A stretch of DNA of 64,000 nucleotides from Edolisoma coerulescens. Lineage: Eukaryota; Chordata; Aves; Passeriformes; Campephagidae. Under the pieces are notes generated by a model. The model was not told the DNA's origin and did not search any database. It saw only the letters and a program-made list of their open reading frames with translations. Positions 45,663 to 58,260 of this stretch are shown here, piece after piece. The first letter of the stretch is position 1; each line of letters opens with the position of its first letter. Both the position numbers and the translations under genes were made by a program. The stretch spans positions 124,001 through 188,000 of the forward strand of contig VWZW01002332.1 in NCBI GenBank assembly GCA_013397115.1, in the 5' to 3' direction.

Positions 45663-45753
45663 GTTGTGTCCCTTCAGGTCCACTCTTTGGAGAAGCTGGA
45701 GCCTTTTAAAGTGGTGTTTCTAGACAGGAACACATGCTGCACAACTACGCCAG
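45663..45753 (+). other. Candidate exon (91 bp), gene unknown
   Basis: The segment has a good acceptor (GAGTTTTTGTGTCTCTTCAG, with a real pyrimidine tract) and a near-consensus donor (CAG|GTAAAG). One frame is open across it and reads VVSLQVHS then LEKLEPFKVVFLDRNTCC and TTTP; 91 bp leaves phase 1. A second acceptor at 45676-45677 would give a 76-bp exon. It sits in repeat-free sequence. I do not recognise the protein, no neighbouring exon could be tied to it, and a chance combination of splice sites remains quite possible. Confidence 0.27.
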
Positions 45754-48700
45754 GTAAAGCGACTAAGCAAATGAGTCGGATGAATGCTGACCTTCATCTT
45801 TTATTAAAACTAATGCTATGCTGGTTAAAAATTTTCCTCTTAAAAGTTTAATTGGAGATTAAACGTTCACAGCTGGAAATGTTTCCTTATCCAGCAGAAC
45901 TTCAGTAATTATTTATTTACGATATATCTGACCCAGGCTGCAAAGTCTTGCCTTGAGTTCTGGGAGAATCAGCTATAGTCTTGCAAAGGCAGTTGCTGCT
46001 TCATCAGATTCTTTGGTCCTAAGGATTCTCTTTACAGCTCTTTTAACTTCGCTATGTTGAAATATTTGTCAGGCTTCCTGTAGTGTGTGCTGTACTTATG
46101 AACTACTTAGACTTCATGAAATTTGCCTTTTGTGTTTATCATTGAAAATAGGGTTCTATTGAAAACACATCAAATATGACACCACATGAGGAAAAAGATA
46201 CTGACCTAAAAAACCACAAAACCATTACTTACATGTTAAATAGCACTTTCTTGTAATTATTCAAAATTCTCTGGTGCATTACTGTTATTTAGTTACAAAG
46301 GAGCCTTTAGTGCAGTAAGCTTGAAGCCAGTCTTAATAAGACTGTGTAGTTTAAACATATACAAAAAAATAACTAGGAGCTGGAGAAAAAAGCAGAAATG
46401 TAATAACAGTGCTCAGTCTGATACCACTGAGTGTAGGTACTTATTTTAAGCATACATTCTTGCTGTGCTTTATAGATGAAAAGCAAAGAGAGAGACTACT
46501 TGCTCAGAACAATTCAAACTTTTAGTGAAGGGGCAAATTTCTGCACATCGCTTCTTCTCTCCACTCTCAGTGCAAGGAGCTGCAAGGACCAGATTCTGCT
46601 AGGTGCTAAAGGTTAAGTGTGGTGAACAGGGTTTGATGTCTCTGTCATTTGGGAGGGGATGGGAGAGCTGGAGAAGTCCTCTAGAGCATATGTTTTTTCT
46701 TTTGTTTCAGTTGACTGCATAAAACAGTCTCATAAATGGATTGCACTTCATCTTAACACTAGCTAATGCTCTCTATGCCTACTTATCTCAGCTGCCAGAA
46801 AGCTATTCTGGACATTATTGCTGGCTGGAAAATCTGTCCTCATTTGGAGTCTAAATTCATTCAAGGATATTTAAACAAGCTTGTTTTTGTGCCAACACTG
46901 TCCTTTAGCTTAAACTGTTTTGGTTTTTTTCCTTCTTTGGCATTTATCTCCCTCATATATTTGTGGCAAGCAATCTTGATCTCTCTTGACCTCTGTTTTG
47001 CTAGAACAAATAAACCCGATTCTTTTGGGACCTACCCACACCACAAACTGCAGTGCAGTGCAGATCCCTACACTTCCATCAAACCAAGTAGCTCTGGGCC
47101 AAAAGACACAGAGTACAGAACAATACCCAAGGCAATTATTCTGCTTCTTCCAGATTTGACTCAAAAGAATAAAATGCTACTGGAAACCACATAGGCTGTG
47201 TCATTTAGAAATGTCAGCTCGTGCTATTACAGCATTTAAGAACAGTGCTTCAAATAGATTCACTTTAATTTGTCATAAAATAGGGTCCCACTTGTCTTAC
47301 TCATCTTTATAGACCATCTCATGCTTGCTCTGCTATGAATAGATCTGCATTGAACAAATACAATTAAAAGTTTTATATGTGGTTTGGGCATGATTAAAAG
47401 TTTGATGTCATGTGCATATGTACTATTCATCTAGAATTATAAGACAATCTAATGTTAAAAATATTTTTCTCATGGGAAAAATAAGAAATATGGAGTAAAC
47501 TTGAAGGGCAATATCAGTTTTTGACTTTCTATTAAGAGTTTTAATATCTGTAGCAAGAAATGTCTTCCAGCATCCCTGATTGTTGTTATTCATATCATAT
47601 CAGAAGTTCATTAAATTTAGGGGTTTTTTTTTCTGCCTCAGTTGGTCAAAAAAATTTTGGCTGATTTTTCTAGAATTTGAAAATGTCAAGAAAATTACTC
47701 CAACTTTACTACGTTTAGAAACATATATATTCTTGCTAGCTATTGTAGTATACCTTCTTTGCTCCAATGTATAGAAGTAACTGCCTGTGTGTAATACTGT
47801 GTGAAGAACCAACACACACGCACACACATACCCCACCCAAACCAGTGATTTTCCCCAAGATATAAAAATGCACCCCAAAACACATCAATAAAAAGATCAT
47901 GGGAATATAAGCCTCTTAAAGTAACAAAAACTTAGAGACAGGAGAATGACACATTCTCAGCAGCAAGCACTGGTGACAATCTCAATCATAATGATTAAAT
48001 GTTTGATGAGAAAGAAGTGACCTCTTTGACTAGTCTCCAGAGAAAGATGACTCTCTCTAGTTAAATGAATTAAGCAAATTTGAATTTGAAAAAGAGTGCA
48101 TAGTGCTCTGTGGCATTCAAAGATAAACGATTTTCAAACTACAGAGACGGTACATGATCAGCTTTTTGCCCTAAGCAGGAAAAGCAAAATGATAGCATGC
48201 ATAGCTGAGTTACTAAACAAATATAAGCCCCACTAGTTACACACTATGTTCCACTGTCTGTCAAAAAGGATAGGTGGCTATTGAGCTGCTTTGTGAAAAC
48301 ATGGTTCCAGGGTTTTGTTTTGTCCACATACTTTTTGATCTTAGCAACACAAGATCTCATTGCACTGTTGGTGCCAGAACTCCCGCTCCCAAGCATGTTG
48401 TGTCTAGAAGTGCAAAGCAGTCACTCAACCTATCCCCAGCCTTTTAACAGTTCTCAAGCGGGACACTCCAGGCTGCATTTGAAAATGTAAGTTCAAACTC
48501 TTTGGGTTATGCTTTTTACTACTTTTCCAGTAAAATTGAGACTGGGTTTGAACAGGTAATGCCAGGTGGCTCACTCCTAAGATTTGTGCAAAGGGACACC
48601 TCCAGCCTTTTTCAGGTATGTGCGTAGGGACACAACCAAAACAGAGGAAGTGCCAAGAATGCAACTGGTTTTGTCCCTCCTACTCTGGGACTTTTGAACC

Positions 48701-50405
48701 ACACTCTTACATCTTTGTTGTCACAGAATTCAGCTAGGCATGCAGTTTTTTCTCTGTTGACACAAATGGGTACAATGTGACCTGCGTATACAAGAGACAT
48801 AAGAAGATGCTTATGCTCTTGGAAAGAAATAGGCATGGAAAATTTTCTACTATAAATGATCTCTAACTCAAAAAAAGTTGAATAGTAACCCTAGATTTGA
48901 GAATTTGAATGACAGCCTAAGAACCTTATAGTTAGCAGATATGTGAGAAGCTTTAAAATACTGGTAAAAAGAAAATTTGAAAGGGAAAAATTTAAAAGCA
49001 AGTATGTAGTCCACATAGTTTCAACTAGATACTGGCAACAACCCCCTGAAACTCAAAAAGAAGAAAGGGTCTTCTTGAACAAAAAGCCCTCCCCTTGCTG
49101 CATAGCTTCACTGGTTCATTGTGAGGTAACAATTTAGTAATGAAGAGCATGAGTTCAGACCTGAGAAGCAGCGATATCTGACATGCTGGTACCTAAGCGT
49201 GGCTACCAGGAGCTGTGCACGCAGTTGTTCAGCATGAGCAAGTGGCCATCAGACAGGCTATTACCAAACACTGCAGTACTTCCTGGAGATAAAAAATGTG
49301 ACACTTAAAATTTTAGACTTCTTCCTTCTTGCCTACTGATTTCCTCCCCATTAAATAAAATTAATGTTTAAACACTGTATAAGGGTTTTAGTATTCTCCA
49401 GTTTTTATCCCAAGAACTTTAAACTTAAATATCAAGGAAACAAGTGTTTGAGAATGCAGCAATACTAATTGTTACTAATATATCTTGTTCTTGTGTTTGC
49501 CTTATCTAAAGTATTTGCAAAAGTAATAGGTGTGCATTCAGCCAGTTTAATTCAATAATATAATTTCTTTTTGAACAAAAATTTGACTTTTAAAGAGAAC
49601 ATCTTGTTAATAGTCTTCACCAATACTATTTTATGAGCGTCATTAAGTTTATTTGGCTAGTGACAATGCGTATTTTTGGCAATCAGGAGCATCTTTAAAA
49701 CTATATTATCATTACAACACATCTATGTTTCCTACTTCAATTTCATTCTGCTGTAAGAGAAAATTGACAATGCATTAATTTAAGTATCCAATTTAAACCA
49801 GCCTAAAATGAATGCATTCAAACTAGTAAAAACAAAGACAACAGCAGGCTAAAAGATTATGGAAATCAAAATACTATAAAGCAATCTGAACAATTTTGGT
49901 GGTACTGCAGCTCTTTCTAAATATTCCGATTGCAACAGTTGATTTATATTGTTATTATTAAAGTAGATATTTCCTGCTTTGCTGATCACTAAAAAGCTAT
50001 GTAAATTTTTAAGGACTCAGTTTAGAAGTGCATGTTTTCATCTTTTGCCTTTTGAATGAATAGTGTATGTGATTCCAATAGCACTGGAATAAAATAATAA
50101 AACTAAAGATGCAAAAGAATTTGAAAATGCCAAATTTTAATCCTAATTGTGCACATATTTGTCCTGAGTATAATTACCTAATAAAAATGTTTCACCTTAA
50201 TTTTAGGAACACTCAAGGCAGAACTACTAGAGAGTGTTTTTCACCTAAATTATGTTTCTATATTAAAAAATTAACTTTTTTATTATTTTTGTCTTTTGTA
50301 ATCTTTTCAGCTGCTTGATATGGGAGAAAAAATTAATGTAAAAAATTCAGTATATTGTTGTTACTCTATTTAAGAAATAGATTTCCAAGAATTTAAATTG
50401 GAATT
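45754..50405. other. Anonymous sequence
   Basis: No gene or known repeat recognised. It contains a (CA)n run at 47812-47829. The 142-codon frame at 46766-47194 has hydrophobic stretches but no family motif and no initiation or splicing context that I trust. Confidence 0.5.
47812..47829. repeat. (CA)n microsatellite
   Basis: ACACACACGCACACACATA: about eight CA units with one CG. Confidence 0.9.
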
Positions 50406-50554
50406 AAAAAAAAACCAAACAAAAACCAAGAAACCCACAAAAACCCACAAAAACCCACATAAAACCAACCAACCAAACAAACAAAAATACCAACCAACCA
50501 ACCAAAAAAAAAAAAACCCAAGACAAAACCAACCAAACAAAAAAAAACCAAACC
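50406..50554. repeat. Long A/C-rich tract with CCAA and AAACCCACAA tandem units
   Basis: About 150 bp almost without G or T. It includes three copies of the decamer AAACCCACAA (50431-50460), CCAA runs at 50465-50474, 50490-50503 and 50528-50536, and A runs up to 13. On the minus strand, 50503-50490 gives four GG pairs spaced by TT. Confidence 0.92.
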
Positions 50555-50697
50555 TATGACAAATTCTGCAAAAGTTCTCCTAATCTCTTCAGATTCTCAA
50601 ATTAAGGAAGAAAACAGAACTTTTTAAGAATTAAATAATAACTCTTGTTCAAGTTTAGCTCTTTAGGCAGTAAGTCTAGCATCAATTTTCATTGAAA

Positions 50698-50974
50698 AGA
50701 ATCACAGCACTGTTAAGGTTGAAGAAGACCTTTAAGGTCATCAAGTCCAACCATCAACTCTGTTCACCATTAAACCATGTCCTCAAATGCCATATCCACA
50801 CTTTTTTGAACGCTTCCAGGGACCTTGGCTCCACCTCTTCCCTGGGGATCCTGTTCCAACGCTTGAGAACCCTTTGGGTGGAGAAATTTTTCTAAATATC
50901 CAATATAATCTCCAATCTAAACCTCCCCGTGTGCAACTTGAGGCCATTTGCTCTTGTCCTGTCACCATCCCTGG
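50698..50974 (-). mobile_element. CR1 LINE 3' end, minus strand
   Basis: Antisense CR1: AGAATCACAGCACTGTTAAGG, AGACCTTTAAGGTCATCAAG, TCCAACCATCAACTC, CATTAAACCATGTCCTCAAATG, CTTCCAGGGACCTTGGCTCC, CTTCCCTGGGGATCCTGTTCC, AGAACCCTTTGGGTGGAGAA and GTGCAACTTGAGGCCATTTG, ending at the CTTGTCCTGTCAC module. It abuts the plus-strand piece at 50973. Confidence 0.92.
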
Positions 50975-51049
50975 AGGTGTTTGGTTAACTGTTGGGCTCA
51001 AAGATCTTTAAGGTCTTTTCTAACCAAAATGACTTTCTGGTTCTATGTG
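50973..51049 (+). mobile_element. CR1 LINE 3' terminal fragment, plus strand
   Basis: CCATCCCTGGAGGTGTTTGG passes directly to TTAACTGTTGGGCTCAAAG, ATCTTTAAGGTCTTTTCTAACC and a decayed tail TGACTTTCTGGTTCTATG. A usual stretch of about 60 bp between GGTGTTT and GGTTAAC is missing, so it has an internal deletion. Orientation is opposite to the copy immediately to its left. Confidence 0.83.
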
Positions 51050-54000
51050 CAAAGCAAGGTATATTAGTCTGCCTTTTCCTCCTTTCATAAGACCTTCTGG
51101 AGCAAGGACTTCAAAACAATGCTTTTTTCAGTTACTAATAACAGCCTCTCTGCTGAACAGTCATTTATCTATCACTATCTAGCCACTATCATCTACAAAC
51201 CCCCATCCCCAACGACTCAACCCCACACTACCTGTCTCAAAGTGCTGAATTAAGTGAAACAAGGTGCAGTTTCATAAGGGGTTTATGGCCCAAAACCTCT
51301 GATTCACAACTAGTGGGTTTTTTTAGGTAGGTTTGTCTTGATTAAAGCAAGTATAAATAGTAATGCTATCAAAAACCTGCCCTAACATTTATTTTCAGTG
51401 TAATGGTAACAAATGGATCAATGAGTACATTCATAAGCAGTACCATGTTCCTCAGGCTGCAGTCCAAGAACTTGAAGAAGGCCATGCTCTAACATTGGCT
51501 TCTCATGACATTCTTCTCATTTCTCGGACAGGTTTTTCCTGAAACACATGGTAGCTCATCACTTCACCATCCACGTTCCCATTTTTTTTCTTTTAGAAGG
51601 TTGAAGCACATGAAGGAAGAACTAGAACTGAAATTATCTGCATATAGGTCTCATCCTAACATGTGGCCAAGATGGAAAACCACATTTTGGAGTTAGGTAG
51701 CACTCTAGGGCCACATGTTTTCCACATAGTCAGAGAAAGCCTAAAAGAAGGCAACATTCCAGAGATAGGAAAGTCAGATTTTCTTTGTATGAAATTATCA
51801 GATATTTTCATCTGCATTCCACAATCATTTCTCTAATTCTTCTCTCTGAATTTTAAGTTGTTAGTTCAGAAGACACAGTCATAAAGAGAGGCTTAAAAAG
51901 AAGGAAAGAACTGACAAAGAACTGACTTATCTGCTACAAAGGGACAGCCCACCAGCAGTAATATCATAACAAGAAGCAATCTCTGCTTGTTTGTCTTGGA
52001 AGCATGTATTGATTTCATAGGTTTGTATGGTTTCATCCAGAGCATATTAATAAATTTATTCATCAGGCTATAAAATTACTAAAGAAGGGCCAGGTGGAGA
52101 CTATTTCACAAAGATGGAAATGCAAATAAAACAAGTGCACAGATAGGGAGATAGAGTGGAAGATCAGACTAGGAAAGAGCTGTGGTCACCTGGAGACTTG
52201 ATGAATATAGATGAATTCAGGAAGTTTGATAAGCACTGTATGGCACTTCAAGTGACAACCCTTACACAAAATTCAGAAAATGCCATAGATGCAGGGAGGG
52301 GGGTGGGAGAAGGGAAGTGGATGAGAAATATCTAGAGTTCTCTGCTGGCACAAAAAAAGTAAGCAGATGTGGAGAACAGTATACAATCAAGGGCAGGAAA
52401 ACAGCCACAAGCCTGCTGCCTAGTTTATTTATGCCAGAGTCCTGAAAACCCAGGGTTTCAGAGACTGCTGCTAATGAGGCAAGAGCTGGGTCTCTGCAGC
52501 TGTTACTATGGCAGGCAAGGGAGAGAGGCACAATGACATTCCAGTACTGTTATTTTAGCTTATTATCCTAGTTAACCTCTCTCATGGCTAGGATAAAAAT
52601 ATTCTTTCCCCCTACATTTCTTAGGACATTTAGAGCTGCCTATGATGGTCTTACCCTCAAAACATGGTGAAAAATTGATGTTTGCCCTACATTAATACAT
52701 TTATAGTAGTAACATTTCAAGAAGAAAAAAACCCTAAACAAAACTAACAATTAATTCTAATTTCTATTAAAATGCAATTAAAAAGGATTTGCAAAAATTT
52801 TTGAATATCAGCCCCTTTCATTTGTTCTCATCCTTCTTTTCTGTTTTTATGGAAGCTTGTCAAAACATAAGGTCCTTCACTGGGAGTAGTATGACTTGAA
52901 GACAAAGGGTTCTTTCTCTTTGAGTGCAATTGGTGATTTTTTAAATGATCTACTGTTAATGCTTCTTTCTCTGTTGCTCCACACAGTCAGTTACCAGTAA
53001 ACATTGCAATAGCTTGTATGAGTTTTAGGGTAAAACTTTGCAATTGCAAAAATCCCTAAAATAATACTAAAAAAGTCACATATTGATAACATCACAGATA
53101 AAATTTTTCTATTTCAGAGTAGATGGCTTAGAATTAACTCAAGATCATACAGGTCCAGACAGAGATCAGCAACTTCTGAGCCATGTACTGTTAAATAAAT
53201 ACAAAACCTCTGGCTTCCCTCTAAAATGATAACCACATGTTTTGTGGGTTTAAAGGTTACAGAAGATTAATTTATTTAACACATGTGTAGCAACAAAATA
53301 GTATTTAGTAACATGCAATTAATGAGAATAAAGAAATTGCTTCACAAAACCAACGCAGAACTAAAATTTGAAGAACTACACAGATAAATCTATAAAATCA
53401 GATTTGCAACCATTGAAGATTTTTTAATATGATCATATTTTTTCAGAGAGAGATGAGTGCTGAGAAGAGATTAAAACATTATTTAAGAAGCTCCCACATT
53501 GTAAATAGATGTCAACAGCAGAAAGAGTCACAATGAACAGAGTTGAAAGACTGATACAAGGAGTGAGTTATAGAAGATACTTTTTGTGGAGTTTCACGTA
53601 TATACAACATCTAATTCACATTATTTATTCACTGGATCATACCAGGGTTTTTGTTAAACCTGGGACAAAACTTGGTAAAAAAATATTCAAACCTGCAGTT
53701 GCCCTAAGTTGTATAATTTCTCCATTTCCTTCAATTGGTATAATTGTTCACTCACAGTCATATGAACCAAGTCTTTATTAAAAGACAATAAATAGAAAAG
53801 ATTTCCAGAAACAGGAAATTTAAAAACTGAAATAACATAGCCTGCTTAGTGGAAAGTACATTTTTTGAAAGATATGACTAGTTAGAGATTGCAAGAACAA
53901 TATGGGAGAGTACTGTGTATGATTACCAGAAATAAAACTGACATTAAAGACAGAAAAAATATTATATTTGAAGAAAACTACTTGCCAGTGATAGATTAAA

Positions 54001-55288
54001 ATTTATTTAACAAATTTGCAAGGGAAATATTCATACTCTGTCACTTGAGACATTTATAATGAGAAGAGGTAGCACGAGATATAATGTAGGCAACAATCCT
54101 GTGTTTGTCCTGAGGGTCTGAAGTACTTGAACTGATATATCTTCTTCATTTCTAATTCTTTTGATCTATGGTCAGGGGAGAAGTGAAAGGTGAATGAAAC
54201 TCAGAAGACTGATATTTCTGACTTGGGTGAAAAATAAAGCTCTGGTTACAAAATACTTTTATATGCATACACAAATACACATATACATATTCATGTTAAA
54301 CTACATGCATACACACTCCCACATACAATTAATTTATTCCTTTTTTGCTGGAATATTAAATATATCTTCAAAACATTCACAAACAGGAACCTGTATTGTA
54401 GCCAAAAAAAAGTCAGCACATATAGAGAGATTATAAAATGAGTTAAAAGTCATTAAAAGTTCTCACTTCTCCTGGAGAAATTGATAAACACTTTTTACCC
54501 TCTGTAAAACACTTTTTTCCTCTCGGAGGAAAGTATCACATAGAAATTACTAGATGAGCCAAGACAGAAGCTCCAGGCTTAGTTTATTCATGAAAGATAC
54601 GATATTAAGCACAATATCCTAGTTAGTTCACATCCACCTTGTTACTTAAAAAAGGAAGATACAGTGGCATGCATGAATGTACCTGATCCAAGGCTTGTAT
54701 TAGATGTTTAATGAAGTTTTAAAATGTGTTATAAATTTAAGCATTCTCTATAATACTTATTCACACATCTTAACTGGACACATTTTTAACTTACAGCTTA
54801 TTGACATACAGAATAGAAAATGAAGGCACAATTGTGAAAAGTAAAAATGTGCCTTTCATTTAATATTTAGATTATAAAATGCAAATTGTATTTACATTAA
54901 TGTATTACTGTACTGGTAGCTACTTTAAGATGACATTACCAAAGACGTTGGACTTTGCTAAAAGCAAGAACTAGGAGTTAGATTTCTTAATGTTGTAGGA
55001 ATATTACATATGGAGTACAGTGCTGTTTCTATGAAGTGGAAGTGATATTAGAAAAAAAATACAGGCCTGTTACTTACACATGATTATTTGAGCATGACAT
55101 CACTGACAAACCACTTTTGTGTCAATTTTTTTTAGAAATAAGGAAATGGACAATTTTCAGTTAGTCCCTTGAACATATATTTGATTTTATTTTGTTTTTA
55201 CATACATATTTTATAAGACATTTCATTTATTTTTACTGTCCACCAAGATCAATATATCCTAAAGTCACTTTTAAAAGCACTAAGATCC
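51050..55288. other. Anonymous sequence
   Basis: No gene or known repeat recognised. It holds a G-quadruplex-type motif at 52294-52314. Open frames stay at or below 90 codons and carry no motif. Confidence 0.5.
52294..52314 (+). other. Canonical G-quadruplex motif
   Basis: Four runs of at least three G (GGG, GGGGGG, GGG, GGG) are separated by loops of 1, 1 and 4 bases within 21 bp. It lies in otherwise AT-rich DNA with no recognised promoter or repeat. Confidence 0.85.
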
Positions 55289-55850
55289 AGCCAGTGCTAA
55301 TGAAGTGATAACACCCCTGTATTCAGCCCTGTTGTGGCTGCATCTTGAATCCTGTGTTCAGTTTTGTGTATGTCTCTTCAAGAGAGACATTGAGGTGCTA
55401 GAGAGTCTCCAGGGAAGGGCAGTGGAGCTGGGGAAGGGTCTGGAGCACAAGTCTGGTGAGGAGCAGCTGAGACAGTTAAGGTTGATTAGTCTGGAGAAAA
55501 GGAGGCTCAGGGGGGACCTTATTGCTCTCTACAACAGCCTGAAGGGAGGGTGTAGCCAGGTGGGGTCAGTCTCTTCTCCCAGGTAGCAAGTCACAAGGCA
55601 AGACGAAACAGCCTCAAGTTGTGCTGGAGCGGGTTTAGGCTGTATATTAAGAATATTTTCTTCACTGAAAGGATTTTTAAGCACTGAATAGGCTGCCCAT
55701 GGAGGTGGTGGAGTCACCATCCCTGAAGGTATTTAAGAAACAACTTGATGTGGCACTTATTGCTGTGGTTTAGTTGATAAGGTGGTGTTCATTCAAAGGT
55801 TGAACTTGATGATCTCAGAGGTCTTTCCCAACCTTAATGATTCCATGATG
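55289..55850 (+). mobile_element. CR1 LINE 3' end with ORF2 C-terminus
   Basis: The longest CR1 in the window. Translation from about 55299 reads TPLYSALLWLHLESCVQF, then KRDIEVLESLQGRA, GLEHKSGEEQLRQLRLISLE and KRRLRGDLIALYNSLKGGCS, the standard C-terminal stretch of CR1 reverse transcriptase. The frame breaks near 55586. The UTR part has GGTGGTGGAGTCACCATCCC, TGATGTGGCACTTATTGCTG, GAACTTGATGATCTCAGAGG and CCAACCTTAATGATTCC. Tryptophan and other consensus residues are changed (for example LWLHLESC), so the copy is inactive. Confidence 0.95.
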
Positions 55851-57784
55851 AAACTACTTTAGGGTTTTATCTCTGTATGTGACGAGACCTTAGAGCTTTT
55901 ACTCACCAGTCCAAAAGTAACTGTGCACATTTTTCAGGCTGGACATACCCTGCAGGCATCCCTGCCAGGGGTGGATCCACATGGGAATACTTTCTACAGC
56001 TTCAGGAGACCAGTTTGCCCCATTGGCCCAGTCTGTAACAGCCTTTAAGGCTCCTTTGCAGACCAATGTGTACCAAAGTCAATCTCAATCATCACAGCTC
56101 CCTGTCTCTGGAATGTATTAATTATGCATTTTCTTCATAATTGATATTTTTATTTTAGGATAATTCCCAACTGGTGTTCTTATATTAGGACAAATCACAT
56201 TGCCCAACAGAGACAATTGAAAGGAAGAGAGGGTGTGTGTGAGGGGAAGGACACACTTGAATGCCTGATTACCTTTTGCTGGACATGAGTGAGACAGTAA
56301 AACTTATATTTGAAAACACAGCTGACACAATAAAGCAGGAAACCTTACAGTTTTTTTGTGATGTCTAGATCCTTTGAGAAATTAGGAAAGAAATGGCTCA
56401 TTCCAAGGTTTGTTTTTCTCACATTAGCTCCTGATTTGTTTCATAATTTTTATATGTATATTGGATCTCTTGAGTGCACAGATGTATATTTTTGAAAAAA
56501 ATAATTTCTGGTTTCTGGAAGGAGACTAAAAAAAGCTTTTCCATGCAACCTGTGGAACCTGGAAATTCACATATAGTTGTTGGAAACGAGAATGAAAGAC
56601 AGAGTGAACACATATAAATCTGAATATAGATATCCAATATAATTGCAACTTATAACAAGATTATAGCAAAGAGATTGTATCTTGATCTGGCAATAAGACA
56701 TTCTTTAGCTGTTAGAGAACATGAATAGCCTTATTGCCCAGGCAAAACCCATATCTATCAGATGGGAGGTCCTAATGCCTCTGCCAAGTAGTGGAGGAAA
56801 TTGAATTTTGGACACATCCAATTTGTGGCCCATAAGTTTTACTAGGAAATTTAGAAACCTTTTTACTGTGAAACACTGGTACTACTTGGTTTTATCACTT
56901 TGGAATGAGTGAATATTAAAAAGAATTTCAGTTCTTGCTTTAGTTTAATTATCCTCATAATATCTGATGTGACCAAGGAACCTGGTTGGCACTCAGAGGA
57001 TTACGTGATTAGAGAGATTAATGAAAAGGAAAATCTTCTTGATGAATACTTGATGATTCTTAATTCAACTTGTTAATTAGGTCAGTAGTATTTGATTTCA
57101 GGGTACAATTTAATCTATTGCAGTTTTAGTTTCCTGTGTTTCTGAAATGCACTTCACATGCCAGAACACATTCTGCTATTAAAAGCAGGCATTGAAAGAA
57201 TCCCTTTCAACGTCTTCATTGTAGAGTGAACATGAAGAAATTAGAGGGCATGGTAAGTAAGCTTGCATTCTTTTCTAAGTGTCTATATTTTTAGATCTAT
57301 TCATTGAGAGATAGAATACCTAAAAATCAACAATTGCAATGGTCTCAGTTCCCTTTCAGTTATTTAAAATTAGGAGAAAAGTGAAATCCATTTGTCTACC
57401 TATCAAATAGTAGCACATTTTCTTGTCCTCATACCTCCAACCTCCTCTATTTGATCAAAGATCACATTATTACAAATGTCATTGAAATGTTATCTAATAT
57501 ATATATGGGATTTAAAAGAGCTTTGTTGACTTATATCAATTTATGATGCCCAAATTTTCTACGATTAGGTCAATCTTCTTCCTCTTCTAAACTCAAAGAT
57601 TTTTAAATAAAAATCACAAATACAAATGCATATTACTGCCCAAAACAAAACTTTATGTAATGGCTATTTATGCTGTCACATCACCTTCCTGATACAGCAG
57701 ATGGTTCCCTGTAATACATTTTTAGTAACACAATGTTGACCACTTCTTCTAAGAAGTTTTTTTCACAGTTTAATATTGGGGGAA
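55851..57784. other. Anonymous sequence
   Basis: No gene or known repeat recognised. The stretch 55930-56060 is GC-richer than its surroundings but matches nothing I know. Confidence 0.5.
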
Positions 57785-58260
57785 ATCAGGCTGGACCCAA
57801 CTGCCTGAGAGAGGTGAGGTGCCCCAGCTCCATGCCCCTAGTAGTGAAGCTGAGCATGGATGTCCAGCTGGAGTGGCTGGGCTCAGCCAGTCTGGAGCAG
57901 AGCTGGCTTTGGGGGTGCCTAACTGCAGTCTCAGTGCCAGTGGGGACATCTCTGAGGAGACAGTGGACTCCACACTGCTGTGCAGGGAACCAGAGAGAAA
58001 ACAGACACAAGTTGGAACAAGAGAGGTTCAGGCTGGATGAAGGGCTATGTTTTCTTGCCCCATAAGGACAGTAGGGCAGGGGTGGAAGTGATCCTGGCAG
58101 GTTGTGCAGTCTCCCTCTTTGGAGGTTTCCAAGTACTGACCAGATGAAGCCCTGAGCAATCTGCTATGGTCACTTGTGTGACCCTGCTGTGAGCAGGAGA
58201 TTGGACTTGGCTCAAATCTCCTGAGAACTCTTCCAAGAGAAATTATCCTGAGATCCTAAA
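57785..58260 (+). mobile_element. CR1-like LINE fragment, rearranged
   Basis: The right part is a clear CR1 3' end: AGAGGTTCAGGCTGGATGAAG (58020-58040), GCAGTCTCCCTCTTTGGAGG, CTGACCAGATGAAGCCCTGAGCAATCTGC split by small changes, GTGACCCTGCTGTGAGCAGG and TTGGACTTGGCTCAAATCTC, with a degraded tail. The left part (57785-57990) has CR1-like pieces (CCAGTCTGGAGCAGAGCTGGC near 57888, GGGGGTGCCTAACTGCAGTC near 57910, ACTGCCTGAGAGAGGTGAGG near 57801) but in an order that suggests more than one truncated copy. The block is GC-rich, and its overlapping short open frames on both strands are not genes. Confidence 0.75.

Noticed and set aside
46766..47194. 142-codon open frame with hydrophobic stretches
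   Set aside because: No recognisable family, no signal or topology pattern that repeats, and no supporting splice or promoter context.
57733..58236. Several overlapping open frames on both strands
   Set aside because: They fall in a GC-rich CR1-like fragment; none follows the CR1 ORF2 frame over a useful length and none has other motifs.
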